The position numbers and the translations under genes are program-made. The notes below the pieces were generated by a model, which searched no databases, was not told the DNA's origin, and saw only the letters and a list, made by a program, of their open reading frames with translations. Of a stretch of DNA of 64,000 nt, positions 43,339 through 52,323 are shown one piece after another. How positions within the stretch are numbered: position 1 is the first letter of the stretch; every line of letters begins with the position of its first letter. The stretch is taken from assembly GCA_965662775.1 (NCBI GenBank), contig CBFIIW010000002.1, forward strand, positions 1 through 64,000. Reading direction: 5' to 3'. The stretch is from UBA7985 sp002690455 (GTDB lineage: Bacteria; Pseudomonadota; Alphaproteobacteria; UBA7985).

Positions 43339-45138
43339 ATGACGGTACATGCGGAACCTAAAATGAGCGATATAAAAACTGGTGCAGAAACCCTGATCAC
43401 CGCTCTGGTTGAGCAGGGGGTTGAGGTCATATTCGGCTACCCCGGCGGGGCAGTGCTGCCGATTTACGACGCGCTATTTCAACAGAATTCCATCCGACAC
43501 ATTCTTGTCCGGCATGAGCAGGCTGCTGTGCATGCTGCCGAAGGCTATGCGCGCTCAACCGGCAAAGTTGGATGTGTGCTGGTGACCTCTGGCCCCGGCG
43601 CGACCAATGCCGTCACAGGGCTGACCGATGCACTGATGGACTCTATCCCTATAGTCTGCCTGACCGGGCAGGTGCCAACCCATCTGATCGGCCAGGACGC
43701 TTTTCAGGAGGCAGACACCACCGGCATCACCCGTGCATGTACCAAACACAACTATCTGGTTAAGCAGGTAAATGACGTTTCAGGCGTGGTCCACGAGGCC
43801 TTTCTGGTGGCAGCCACCGGACGCCCCGGCCCTGTTGTGATCGATCTGCCAAAAGACGTGCTGATGAACAAAACCGACGTCTACAAGAAGAAGTCAGATG
43901 TCCGCCGCCCCTCTTATAAGCCGCGGATGAAGGGCGATCTGGCGCAGATCGAGAAAGCGGTTGAAGCGCTCTCGCAGGCAAAGCGGCCAATCATCTATGC
44001 CGGCGGCGGGGTGATCAATGCCGGGCCAGCGGCATCGCAGTTGTTGGTTGAGTTCACGCGGATGACTGGCGTGCCGATCACCAACACGCTGATGGGACTG
44101 GGGGCTTATCCTGCGTCTGACAGGCAATTTGTCGGGATGCTGGGCATGCACGGCACCTACGAGGCCAATCTGGCCATGTACAACTGTGATGTCATGCTGA
44201 ACATCGGCGCTCGTTTCGACGACCGCATCACGGGGAAGATCGATGAGTTCTCGCCGAACTCGACCAAGATTCACGTGGATATCGATCCCTCGTCAATCAA
44301 CAAGAACGTATTGGTCGACCTTCCAATTGTGGGTGATGCGGCTCACGTTCTCGAAGACATGATACGCCTTTGGCGCTCCAAGGCGCTGAACCTTGACGCG
44401 GGCGCGCTGAAGGGCTGGTGGGAGCAGATTGAGCAATGGCGTGGGGTCGACTGCCTGGGCTTCTCCCAGGCTAAGGGCGAGGTGGAAATTCGCCCTCAGC
44501 ACGCGCTTAAGCGCCTGCATGAGCTGACCAAGCATCGGGATGATGTCCTTATTTCTACAGAGGTCGGTCAGCATCAGATGTGGGCCGCGCAGTATATTGG
44601 TTTCGAAAAACCAAACCGTTGGATGACCTCTGGTGGGCTTGGGACCATGGGCTATGGCTTCCCTGCGGCCATTGGCATGCAGATTGGCAACCCTGGCGCC
44701 TGCTGCATTGACGTTGCGGGTGAGGCTTCGATCCTGATGAATATCCAGGAGCTGTCGACGGCCGTTCAGTACCGGCTACCGGTCAAGATTATGATTATCA
44801 ACAACCAGTGGATGGGTATGGTGCGCCAGTGGCAGGAGCTTCTGCATGGCGGTCGCTATGCTGAATCCTACACCGACAGCCTGCCGGACTTCGTCAAGCT
44901 GGCCGAAAGTTTCGGCGCCAAAGGGATCCGTGCGACCAAGGAAAGCGAGCTGGATTCCGCGATCCAAGAGATGCTGGACAGTGATGTGATGACAATCTTT
45001 GACTGTTGCGTGACCAAGGACGAGAACTGCTTCCCCATGATTCCATCGGGCAAGCCGCACTACGACATGCTGCTCCCCGGCGCGAGCCAGGAAAAGGTTG
45101 CCGCCGCGATTCAGGGCGAAGGCCTTGCGCTGGTCTGA
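43339..45138 (+). CDS. ilvB: Acetolactate synthase large subunit
   Basis: 599 residues with the three domains of AHAS. The N-terminal TPP-binding half has VIFGYPGGAVLPIYDAL and the catalytic Glu in VRHEQAAVHAAEGYAR. The central domain has GARFDDRITGK. The C-terminal TPP site reads GEASILMNIQELSTAV...NNQWMGMVRQWQ. The usual Asp of the GD(G/A)S metal motif is Glu here. It makes acetolactate and acetohydroxybutyrate for Val/Leu/Ile synthesis. A second start (ATG 43363, MSDIKTG) is possible and fits the family N-terminus better. Confidence 0.94.
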   Translation: MTVHAEPKMSDIKTGAETLITALVEQGVEVIFGYPGGAVLPIYDALFQQNSIRHILVRHEQAAVHAAEGYARSTGKVGCVLVTSGPGATNAVTGLTDALMDSIPIVCLTGQVPTHLIGQDAFQEADTTGITRACTKHNYLVKQVNDVSGVVHEAFLVAATGRPGPVVIDLPKDVLMNKTDVYKKKSDVRRPSYKPRMKGDLAQIEKAVEALSQAKRPIIYAGGGVINAGPAASQLLVEFTRMTGVPITNTLMGLGAYPASDRQFVGMLGMHGTYEANLAMYNCDVMLNIGARFDDRITGKIDEFSPNSTKIHVDIDPSSINKNVLVDLPIVGDAAHVLEDMIRLWRSKALNLDAGALKGWWEQIEQWRGVDCLGFSQAKGEVEIRPQHALKRLHELTKHRDDVLISTEVGQHQMWAAQYIGFEKPNRWMTSGGLGTMGYGFPAAIGMQIGNPGACCIDVAGEASILMNIQELSTAVQYRLPVKIMIINNQWMGMVRQWQELLHGGRYAESYTDSLPDFVKLAESFGAKGIRATKESELDSAIQEMLDSDVMTIFDCCVTKDENCFPMIPSGKPHYDMLLPGASQEKVAAAIQGEGLALV

Positions 45139-45179
45139 TGATGAGACAACTCTCTAACCCCTGCCGGATTTGAACACCC

Positions 45180-45695
45180 ATGTCTGAAACCCGTACTTTT
45201 GCCGTTCTCGTTGACAATGAACCGGGTGTTCTTGCTCGAGTGATCGGGCTGTTCTCTGGTCGCGGCTATAATATTGAATCCCTTACGGTGACTGAGGTCG
45301 ACGACGACGCCAACCTCTCTCGCATAACCATTGTCACTGATGGAACGACGCAGGTTCTCGCGCAGATCCGAAATCTGCTGGAGCGGTTGGTTCCCGTTCA
45401 TCGGGTCGAAGATCTGACCGCCGCAGCGGAAGGACGCAATATGGAGCCCCCGGTGCAGCGAGAGCTGGCGCTGGTGAAGGTTGTGGGCGCGGGCGATAAG
45501 CGGGTTGAAGCCCTGCGCATTGCCGACATCTTCAAAGCCGAGGTGGTTGACACCGGGCTGGGACACTTTGTGTTTGAGATCAAAGGCCGCAAATCGCAGA
45601 TCGACCGCTTCATCACGTTGATGATGCCGCTGGGACTGACCGAAATCTGCCGCTCGGGCGTGATCGCAGTTTCACGCGGGGACCAGGCGCTGTAG
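45180..45695 (+). CDS. ilvN: Acetolactate synthase small (regulatory) subunit
   Basis: 171 residues, the long (IlvH-like) form. The N-terminal ACT domain reads TFAVLVDNEPGVLARVIGLFSGRGYNIESLTV in its conserved stretch (about 5-36), and a C-terminal ALS_ss_C domain (ELALVKV onward) follows. It activates the large subunit and confers valine feedback control. It starts 41 nt after ilvB on the same strand. Confidence 0.95.
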   Translation: MSETRTFAVLVDNEPGVLARVIGLFSGRGYNIESLTVTEVDDDANLSRITIVTDGTTQVLAQIRNLLERLVPVHRVEDLTAAAEGRNMEPPVQRELALVKVVGAGDKRVEALRIADIFKAEVVDTGLGHFVFEIKGRKSQIDRFITLMMPLGLTEICRSGVIAVSRGDQAL

Positions 45696-45828
45696 CCGTC
45701 CGCGTGTGGCCCTTCATTAAGCGACGGAATGCGAGCCCCGCAGCCTCGGGTCTGGACGGACCTCGCGGACAAGGCTAATCCGCTCTCCAACAGAGCAACA
45801 ACAACGACGATATCCGGAAGGAAACACC

Positions 45829-46863
45829 ATGGCGATGCGCGTTTACTACGACAGCGATTGCGACATTAATCTGATCAAGGACAAGAATGTCCTCATCGTT
45901 GGTTACGGCTCACAGGGCCACGCCCACGCGAACAATCTCAAAGACTCCGGCTGTAAGAACGTCAAAGTCGGTCTGCGTCCGGGTTCGGGTTCGGCAGCCA
46001 AGGCGGAGGCCGCCGGCCTCAGCGTGACCGATCCGGCCAGCGGCGCGGCCTGGGCTGATGTCACCATGGTTCTTGTCCCCGATGAGCTGCAGGCAGACCT
46101 CTACACCGACGCACTGCGCGACAACCTAAAGCAAGGCTCCGTGCTGGCCTTCGCCCACGGTCTGAACATCCACTTTCAGCTGATTGAAGCGCGTCCCGAC
46201 CTCGACGTGATCATGATCGCGCCAAAGGGTCCCGGTCATCTTGTTCGCTCCGAATACCTCAAGGGCGCAGGCGTTCCAACATTGATCGCAGTCGATCAGG
46301 ACGCCTCAGGAAACGCGCAGGATATCGCGCTTTCTTACGCCTCAGCAAATGGCGGTGGCCGTGCGGGTATCATCGAAACCACCTTTAAAGAAGAGTGTGA
46401 AACCGACCTGTTCGGCGAGCAAGCTGTCCTGTGCGGCGGTATCTCTCACCTGATCATGGCTGGCTTTGAAACACTGGTAGAAGCCGGCTATGCGCCGGAA
46501 ATGGCCTATTTCGAATGCTTGCATGAAACCAAGCTGATCGTCGACCTGCTGTACGAAGGTGGCATGGCGAACATGCGCTACTCGATCTCTAACACTGCCG
46601 AGTACGGCGACTACATGACCGGCCCTCGAATGGTCACAGCGGAGACCAAAGCCGAGATGAAGCGCGTGCTGGAAGATATCCAGACCGGGCGCTTTGCCCG
46701 CGACTTCGTGCTGGAGAACAAGGCAGGACAGCCGCACCTGAAAACCAAGCGCAAGCTGCAGCAAAGTCACCAGATCGAGGACGTCGGCGCAAAGTTGCGT
46801 GCGATGATGCCTTGGCTCTCCGAAAACAAGCTGGTCGACAAGGCCACTTCTTCGGGTCAGTAA
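45829..46863 (+). CDS. ilvC: Ketol-acid reductoisomerase (class I)
   Basis: 344 residues. The Rossmann NADPH site GYGSQGHAHANNLKDSG is near residues 25-41. The C-terminal knotted domain contains the Mg-binding acidic residues in KEECETDLFGEQ and ECLHETKLIVDLLYEGG. It converts acetolactate to dihydroxyisovalerate. AAGGAA lies ahead of the ATG, and a strong terminator follows. It is the third gene of ilvB-ilvN-ilvC. Confidence 0.96.
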   Translation: MAMRVYYDSDCDINLIKDKNVLIVGYGSQGHAHANNLKDSGCKNVKVGLRPGSGSAAKAEAAGLSVTDPASGAAWADVTMVLVPDELQADLYTDALRDNLKQGSVLAFAHGLNIHFQLIEARPDLDVIMIAPKGPGHLVRSEYLKGAGVPTLIAVDQDASGNAQDIALSYASANGGGRAGIIETTFKEECETDLFGEQAVLCGGISHLIMAGFETLVEAGYAPEMAYFECLHETKLIVDLLYEGGMANMRYSISNTAEYGDYMTGPRMVTAETKAEMKRVLEDIQTGRFARDFVLENKAGQPHLKTKRKLQQSHQIEDVGAKLRAMMPWLSENKLVDKATSSGQ

Positions 46864-46918
46864 GTCTCGCAGGCCGGAATAATGGCCGATCCCTCCGGGG
46901 GCGATACAACATTATATG

Positions 46919-46960
46919 CAGGGGCGGGGCCACAGGGTCTCCGCCCCTTTGTTTTTTTCT
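46919..46960 (+). terminator. Rho-independent terminator after ilvC
   Basis: GGGGCGG (46921-46927) pairs with CCGCCCC (46941-46947), followed by TTTGTTTTTTTC. It is a strong plus-strand terminator 57 nt past the ilvC stop. Because it lies ahead of leuA, it separates the two transcripts. Confidence 0.9.
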
Positions 46961-46995
46961 TTGCCAAATCGGCCAAGCCATGTTTCGATCATTCC

Positions 46996-47043
46996 ATGAA
47001 TTCCGGCATGGTCCTTACTGCTCTGCTTCTATTTCGCCCCTGA
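46996..47043 (+). CDS. Candidate leuA leader peptide
   Basis: The short frame encodes MNSGMVLTALLLFRP, with four Leu codons (CTT, CTG, CTT, CTA). It includes CTA, an uncommon codon in this GC-rich DNA, as expected of control codons in Leu attenuators. An internal ATG (47008) is also possible. The stop codon lies in the 5' arm of a hairpin, and the frame ends 142 nt before leuA. The ribosome-binding site is weak, so the call rests on codon content and place. Confidence 0.45.
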   Translation: MNSGMVLTALLLFRP

Positions 47044-47096
47044 CGTCTCAGCCGGGCAGTGAACCGGCATGCGATCAGGGGCTTGAAATCTTTTCC
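47036..47096 (+). promoter_or_regulatory. Candidate leuA attenuator structure
   Basis: GCCCCTGA (47036-47043, overlapping the leader-peptide stop) pairs with TCAGGGGC (47075-47082). Inside it GCCGG / CCGGC forms a second stem. The downstream TTGAAATCTTTTCC is T-rich but not a perfect T-run. Leader translation could alter this pairing and so control leuA. An alternative antiterminator fold was not identified. Confidence 0.4.
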
Positions 47097-47184
47097 TTCA
47101 AAAGCGAAAACACGGCGACCCAACGCTCGAAAAACCATTGTTGAATCATGGGTGAGCCCGGTGCCGAGAGCAGGACCAGAAGAA

Positions 47185-48771
47185 ATGAGCATGCAAAAGA
47201 CCGACGATAACCGCGTCAAGATTTTCGACACCACGCTGCGTGACGGCGAGCAGTCACCTGGCTTTTCCATGAATCACGATGAAAAACTGCGGATGGCCGC
47301 CATGCTGGAAGAACTCGGCGTGGACATCATAGAAGCGGGTTTTCCCATCGCGTCTCAGGGTGATTTTGAGTCCGTGCGAGCCATTGCAAAGCAAGCCTCA
47401 GATGACGTTGTTATCGCTGGTTTGTGCCGGGCTTCAGTGAACGATATCAACCGCGCATGGGAAGCACTGCAGTATGCGCCGCATGCGCGCATCCATACGT
47501 TCATTTCCACCTCGCCTGTGCACATGAAATACAAGCTGCGCATGGAGCCAGAGGCGGTTCTCGAGGCTATTCACAAGTCGGTATCTCACGCAGCCAGCCT
47601 GACGAGTGATGTTGAGTGGTCTCCCGAAGACGGCACCCGAACAGACCCTGATTTCCTCGTTGATGTGGTGAAGACGGCGGTAGAGGCTGGCGCAACAACC
47701 ATCAACGTACCAGATACCGTCGGCTATCTGGTCGCGGATGAATACGCCGAGCTGATCAAGATGCTGCTGAACAACGTTCCGGGGCTGGAAAAGTGTACCA
47801 TCTCGACGCACTGCCATAATGATCTTGGGGTGGCCGTTGCCAATTCACTGGGCGGTGTCGCAGCCGGCGCTCGGCAAATCGAGTGCACCATCAACGGCAT
47901 CGGTGAGCGGGCCGGCAATGCCTCACTCGAAGAAGTTGCTATGGCGCTGCAAGTGCGTGGTGATCGGCTTCCGTACTGGACAAGAATAGACGGCACCAAA
48001 TTGGTGCGGGCCTCGCAGATGCTGCAGTCGATCACCGGTTTCTCCGTGCAACCCAACAAGGCCATCGTTGGTGCCAACGCCTTTGCGCATGAATCTGGAA
48101 TCCACCAGGACGGCATGCTCAAAAATGCCCAGACTTATGAGATCATGACGCCAGAGAGTGTGGGTTGGCAGAAGACTAACCTCGTGCTCGGCAAACATTC
48201 CGGTCGTGCGGCTTTCCGCAATAAGCTGGAGCAACTGGGCTACGGCGATATTGGTGAAAACGCTTTCCAGGACGCCTTTGTCCGCTTCAAGGATCTGGCG
48301 GACCACAAGAAGGACGTGACCGACGAGGACATCATTGCGTTGGTTGACGACAGCGCGGGCGACCAGGAAGCGGCCTATACCCTTGAAGACCTGAAGATTC
48401 ACTCAATTGTGCATGGTGTGGCTCGGGTCGATGTGTCGGTTGCGGCTCGTAGCGAGGTGCACACGGTGACCACCGAGGGTAACGGTGCAGTCGATGCGAT
48501 CTTCAAGGGCATTAAGCAAGCGACGGGGCAGGACGGGCAGAAGCTCGATCTTTATCAGGTTCACGCCGTCACCGGTGGTACGGATGCACAGGCTAAAGTC
48601 ACCGTCCGGCTCAGTCAGGACGGACGATCGGTGTCCGGGACAGGTGCAGACTACGACACGCTGTTTGCATCGGCGCGAGCCTACATCCACGCTTTGAACA
48701 AGTTGCAGGCGTCTGAACGCCGGGTTCACGCTCATCACGACAGTGCCGAGAGCGGTGGCGAAGCGGCCTGA
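47185..48771 (+). CDS. leuA: 2-isopropylmalate synthase
   Basis: 528 residues. The catalytic TIM barrel opens with FDTTLRDGEQSPGFSM, and the metal-binding STHCHNDLGVAVANSLGG and AHESGIHQDGMLKN motifs are present. The C-terminal LeuA allosteric domain (about 400-505, VHTVTTEGNGAVDAIFKGI) allows leucine feedback. It condenses acetyl-CoA with ketoisovalerate. ATG 47185 has AGAAG just upstream, and an in-frame ATG two codons later is equally possible; a longer frame from 47059 would run through the leader hairpin. Confidence 0.94.
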   Translation: MSMQKTDDNRVKIFDTTLRDGEQSPGFSMNHDEKLRMAAMLEELGVDIIEAGFPIASQGDFESVRAIAKQASDDVVIAGLCRASVNDINRAWEALQYAPHARIHTFISTSPVHMKYKLRMEPEAVLEAIHKSVSHAASLTSDVEWSPEDGTRTDPDFLVDVVKTAVEAGATTINVPDTVGYLVADEYAELIKMLLNNVPGLEKCTISTHCHNDLGVAVANSLGGVAAGARQIECTINGIGERAGNASLEEVAMALQVRGDRLPYWTRIDGTKLVRASQMLQSITGFSVQPNKAIVGANAFAHESGIHQDGMLKNAQTYEIMTPESVGWQKTNLVLGKHSGRAAFRNKLEQLGYGDIGENAFQDAFVRFKDLADHKKDVTDEDIIALVDDSAGDQEAAYTLEDLKIHSIVHGVARVDVSVAARSEVHTVTTEGNGAVDAIFKGIKQATGQDGQKLDLYQVHAVTGGTDAQAKVTVRLSQDGRSVSGTGADYDTLFASARAYIHALNKLQASERRVHAHHDSAESGGEAA

Positions 48772-48808
48772 CGGCTCTTCGCAATTCCTTGGCAAAGCCC
48801 CGTCGTAA

Positions 48809-48843
48809 CCCGCAGGCCTGCTCGGCATCCTGCGGGTCTTTTC
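48809..48843 (+). terminator. Rho-independent terminator after leuA
   Basis: CCCGCAGG (48809-48816) pairs with CCTGCGGG (48829-48836), followed by TCTTTTC. It lies 38 nt past the leuA stop. Confidence 0.9.
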
Positions 48844-48925
48844 GGTGAACTTTTCCCATTTAAATTTTGTCTCGATCGCCCTACATAGCGCAGATATGTA
48901 ACGGACTTTCAGTGGAGGCGACTCT

Positions 48926-49237
48926 ATGCCATCGATTTTTGTGACCGATCGGGACGGCGGTGAACACACCATCGAGGCCAAAAGCGGTCACAAGGTGATG
49001 GAAATTATCCGTGACGCAGGGCTGGATATTGAAGCAGCTTGCGGGGGTTGTTGCGCCTGTGCAACCTGTCACGTCTACGTCGATACTGCTTGGTTCGCAA
49101 AGCTCAGTGCCGCTGATGAGGAAGAGGCCGACATGCTCGACCTCGCCATGGACGTACAGGATAATAGTCGCCTGTCATGCCAGCTGGAAATGAGCGACGC
49201 CCTTGACGGGCTGCGGGTGGAACTGGCCCCCGCCTGA
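48926..49237 (+). CDS. 2Fe-2S ferredoxin (adrenodoxin type)
   Basis: 103 residues. The cluster motif is ACGGCCACATCHVYVD (C-x5-C-x2-C) with the fourth ligand in RLSCQLEM. Two further cysteines sit inside the x5 loop. The acidic helix DEEEADMLDLAMDV is the usual docking surface for ferredoxin reductase and cytochrome P450 or other partners. It is a single gene; no reductase lies nearby. Confidence 0.93.
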   Translation: MPSIFVTDRDGGEHTIEAKSGHKVMEIIRDAGLDIEAACGGCCACATCHVYVDTAWFAKLSAADEEEADMLDLAMDVQDNSRLSCQLEMSDALDGLRVELAPA

Positions 49238-49245
49238 TCCGAGCA

Positions 49246-49268
49246 GGGCGGGTGCAGAGCCCTTTTCG
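49246..49268 (+). terminator. Weak candidate terminator after the ferredoxin gene
   Basis: GGGC (49246-49249) and GCCC (49259-49262) form a short stem followed by TTTTC, 8 nt after the ferredoxin stop. The stem is only 4 bp, so efficiency is doubtful. Confidence 0.35.
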
Positions 49269-49311
49269 GGGCCATGTTTCTCGAGGCTGTGCATTCTGAG
49301 CATGGTTGCCC

Positions 49312-49411
49312 GACAGCCCATAAAGCGCTGCTGTCTTGATTTTGTCATCGGAGTCCGGTTTTCTGTTCTGGCTTGGCGGAGCAAACCGCCACCAGACCAG
49401 AGGTTTGAACA
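49312..49411 (+). promoter_or_regulatory. Structured leader of serC, possible serC-motif RNA
   Basis: Two hairpins precede serC. GACAGC/GCTGTC (49312-49335) is followed by TTGATTTTG. TCTGG-ctt-GGCGG-agcaaa-CCGCC-a-CCAGA (49367-49396) ends just before the SD AGAGG. The second stem borders the ribosome site of serC. An alphaproteobacterial serC leader RNA motif is known in this position; that this is an example is my inference from place and structure. Confidence 0.5.
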
Positions 49412-50725
49412 ATGACGACGTACCCCGTGCGTTCGCTCGCTGCACCCTTGCGTGTGGCTGCGGACACGCCGTCGAGCGCAACATTTGCGCCTATGACGGC
49501 CCCAAAGGACAGGCACCCGAATCATCCGCCCGCTGAGGCGTTTGACCATCGCCCTCCGACGACAAAGCCCACCGATCCTAATTTTTCATCCGGCCCGTGC
49601 ACCAAGTTTCCTGGCTGGTCGCTCGATCACCTTGCTGATGCCGCACTCGGCCGTTCCCACCGCGCTAAACAACCCAAGGCAAAGCTGAAGTCGGTAATCG
49701 ACCGCTCGAAAGCCCTGCTCGGTCTGCCTGACGACTGGGTCGTTGGCATCGTTCCCGGCTCGGACACCGGCGCGGTTGAAATTGCGCTGTGGTCGCTGCT
49801 CGGTCCACGCCCGGTAACGGTGCTGGAGTGGGAGAGTTTTTCGAAGGACTGGGCTACCGACGTCGTCGGGCAATTGGGACTGGACGACGCGCATGTGATG
49901 AGTGCGGACTACGGGAAGCTGCCGGACCTCGCCTCTGTTCCTCCTGCGCACGATGTGGTCTTTGCCTTCAATGGCACCACCTCTGGCGTACGGGTGCCGA
50001 ACCTCGACTGGATTGCAGACACGCGCGAGGGACTGGCGATCTGTGACGCCACCTCGGCTGCCTTTGCCATGGAAATGGACTTTCGCAAGCTCGATGTCGT
50101 GACCTGGTCTTGGCAGAAAGTCCTTGGCTCAGAAGCCGCGCATGGCATGCTGGCTTTGTCTCCTCGTGCGGTCGAGCGGTTGGAAAGCCACCAGCCAGAC
50201 CGGCCCATGCCAAAGCTCTTCCGGTTGACCAAGGGTGGCAAGCTCAACGTCAGCATCTTCGAGGGCGCAACCATCAACACTCCCTCTATGCTTGCGGTCG
50301 AGGATATGCTCGCTGCTCTGGACTGGGCAGAAGGCATCGGCGGCGGCGGCGCCCTGATCGCTCGTGCCAATGCCAATTTTGCAGCGCTCGATGCTTGGGT
50401 GCAGGCCACTGACTGGATCGACTGGCTAGCCCATGATCCAGCGACCCGGTCCACGACATCCATGTGCCTGAAGATTGTAGATCCCGCATTTTTAGCGCTG
50501 GACGACGCGGCGCAGGCTGCTTTCTGCAAGGCGTTGGTGGCCCGGATCGAGGCTGAGGGCGCAGGGTACGACTTTAACGGCTACCGCTCGGCTCCGGCCG
50601 GTCTGCGTATCTGGGGCGGTAGCACGGTCGAGACAACCAATATCGAGGCTCTGCTACCCTGGCTGGCATGGTCCTATGCCCGTCAAACTGATGAAACCAC
50701 CAAACAAGAGGAACTCGCAGCATGA
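49412..50725 (+). CDS. serC: Phosphoserine aminotransferase SerC
   Basis: 437 residues, class V PLP enzyme of the alphaproteobacterial SerC group. The core begins PTDPNFSSGPCTKFPGW near residue 53. The PLP lysine lies in TWSWQKVLGSEAAHG, and SGVRVPNLDW precedes it. It makes phosphoserine from phosphohydroxypyruvate. ATG 49412 is preceded by AGAGG at 8 nt, which leaves an extra ~50-residue Pro/Ala-rich N-terminal extension before the core. A later start (ATG 49493) would shorten it but lacks an SD. The stop overlaps the serA start. Confidence 0.93.
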   Translation: MTTYPVRSLAAPLRVAADTPSSATFAPMTAPKDRHPNHPPAEAFDHRPPTTKPTDPNFSSGPCTKFPGWSLDHLADAALGRSHRAKQPKAKLKSVIDRSKALLGLPDDWVVGIVPGSDTGAVEIALWSLLGPRPVTVLEWESFSKDWATDVVGQLGLDDAHVMSADYGKLPDLASVPPAHDVVFAFNGTTSGVRVPNLDWIADTREGLAICDATSAAFAMEMDFRKLDVVTWSWQKVLGSEAAHGMLALSPRAVERLESHQPDRPMPKLFRLTKGGKLNVSIFEGATINTPSMLAVEDMLAALDWAEGIGGGGALIARANANFAALDAWVQATDWIDWLAHDPATRSTTSMCLKIVDPAFLALDDAAQAAFCKALVARIEAEGAGYDFNGYRSAPAGLRIWGGSTVETTNIEALLPWLAWSYARQTDETTKQEELAA

Positions 50726-52323
50726 GCGCGAAACCCAAAGTCCTGATTTCTGACTCTCTTTCTTCCCAAGCCGTTCAGACCTTCGAGGACCTCGGCTGCG
50801 AGGTTACGGTTTCGGGCAAGCTCACCCCTGCAGAACTGGCCCACATGATCCCGGATTTTGATGGGCTTGCCGTGCGATCGGCGACCAAGGTGACGCCTGA
50901 ATTGCTGGGGCAGGCCACAAACCTAAAGGTAGTCGGCCGGGCGGGAATCGGTGTTGACAACATTGATGTAAACGCCTGTACGCGAAATGGGGTGGTGGTG
51001 ATGAACACGCCATTTGGCAACGCCATCACAACCGCTGAGCACGCCATAGCCATGATGTTCGCACTGGCACGGCATATCCCACAGGCCAATGCTTCGACCC
51101 ATGAAGGCAAGTGGGAGAAGTCTCGCTTTATGGGGACCGAGCTCACGGGCAAAACGCTGGGTCTGATAGGCGCAGGCAACATTGGTTCGATCGTCGCGCG
51201 AAAGGCCATCGGTATTGGGTTCAAGGTTCTGGCCTTTGATCCATTCCTGTCCGAAGAGCGCGCTAAGGATCTGGGTGTTACCAAGGTTGAGTTGGATGAT
51301 TTGCTGGCTAAGGCTGACGTAATCACGCTGCACGTGCCCAAGACGCCTCAAACAGAGAACATGATCGACGCCACGGCACTGAACAAGATGAAGAAGGGAG
51401 TAATGCTCGTAAACTGTGCTCGCGGCGGGCTGGTCGATGAGCTGGCTCTGCTGGCGGCGCTAGAAACCGGTCACGTGCGGGGCGCGGCGCTGGACGTTTT
51501 CGCGGTTGAGCCGGCTAAGGAAAACCCACTGTTTGGCCATTCGAGTGTTATCTGTACACCTCATCTGGGTGCCTCAACACAGGAAGCGCAGGAGAAGGTT
51601 GCCGTACAGGTGGCCGAGCAGATGGCGAATTACCTCGTAGACGGAGCTGTGCAAAACGCGCTCAACACACCGTCGCTGTCAGCCGAAGACGCGCGAAAGC
51701 TCGGACCGTGGATCGACTTGGCCAAGCAGCTCGGCTCCATGATCGGGCAGCTGACTGACGAGGAAATCATCGACATGCAGATTGAGTACTGTGGTGATGC
51801 CTCTGGACTCAAGCACGAACCAATCACCAATGCGGCGCTAGCGGCCATTCTTGGCACCAAGTTCGCGTCGGTTAATCTGGTCAACGTGCGCGATATGGCC
51901 AGTCAGCGCGGCATAAACGTCAAGGAAACACGCACGGACAGCGCAGGTGACTATCAAGCGGTTGTCCGCATCTTTGTAACGACCCCCGACTACAGCCGCT
52001 CTATCGCGGGCACAATGATGGCCGGCCGACCTCGGATCACTGAGATCAAGGGCATCCAGCTGGAATCCACCCTGGGCCGCTACATGCTCTATATCACGAA
52101 CAAGGATACGCCGGGACTGATTGGGGCCGTTGGCTCAAGGATGGCGGAAAGCGGCATCAACATTGCCAACTTCCACCTGGGCCGTTTGGCCGCCGGCGGC
52201 GACGCGATCGCCTTTTTGGAGATTGACAGCGCGGTCAGCGACGAGGACTTAAGCACACTCAGAGGGCTACCACAGATTGACCGGTGTCGCTTTCTTGAAT
52301 TCCCTGAACTGGGGGAAGCATGA
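50722..52323 (+). CDS. serA: D-3-phosphoglycerate dehydrogenase SerA
   Basis: 533 residues, the long form. The catalytic/NAD domain has GRAGIGVDNIDVNACTRNG, LGLIGAGNIGSIVARKA and the catalytic His in CTPHLGASTQEAQEKVA. An intervening ASB domain and a C-terminal ACT domain (YMLYITNKDTPGLIGAVGS) follow; the latter usually gives serine feedback. It catalyses the first step of serine synthesis. Its start and stop overlap serC and serB by 4 nt each, so the three genes are translationally coupled. Confidence 0.96.
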   Translation: MSAKPKVLISDSLSSQAVQTFEDLGCEVTVSGKLTPAELAHMIPDFDGLAVRSATKVTPELLGQATNLKVVGRAGIGVDNIDVNACTRNGVVVMNTPFGNAITTAEHAIAMMFALARHIPQANASTHEGKWEKSRFMGTELTGKTLGLIGAGNIGSIVARKAIGIGFKVLAFDPFLSEERAKDLGVTKVELDDLLAKADVITLHVPKTPQTENMIDATALNKMKKGVMLVNCARGGLVDELALLAALETGHVRGAALDVFAVEPAKENPLFGHSSVICTPHLGASTQEAQEKVAVQVAEQMANYLVDGAVQNALNTPSLSAEDARKLGPWIDLAKQLGSMIGQLTDEEIIDMQIEYCGDASGLKHEPITNAALAAILGTKFASVNLVNVRDMASQRGINVKETRTDSAGDYQAVVRIFVTTPDYSRSIAGTMMAGRPRITEIKGIQLESTLGRYMLYITNKDTPGLIGAVGSRMAESGINIANFHLGRLAAGGDAIAFLEIDSAVSDEDLSTLRGLPQIDRCRFLEFPELGEA

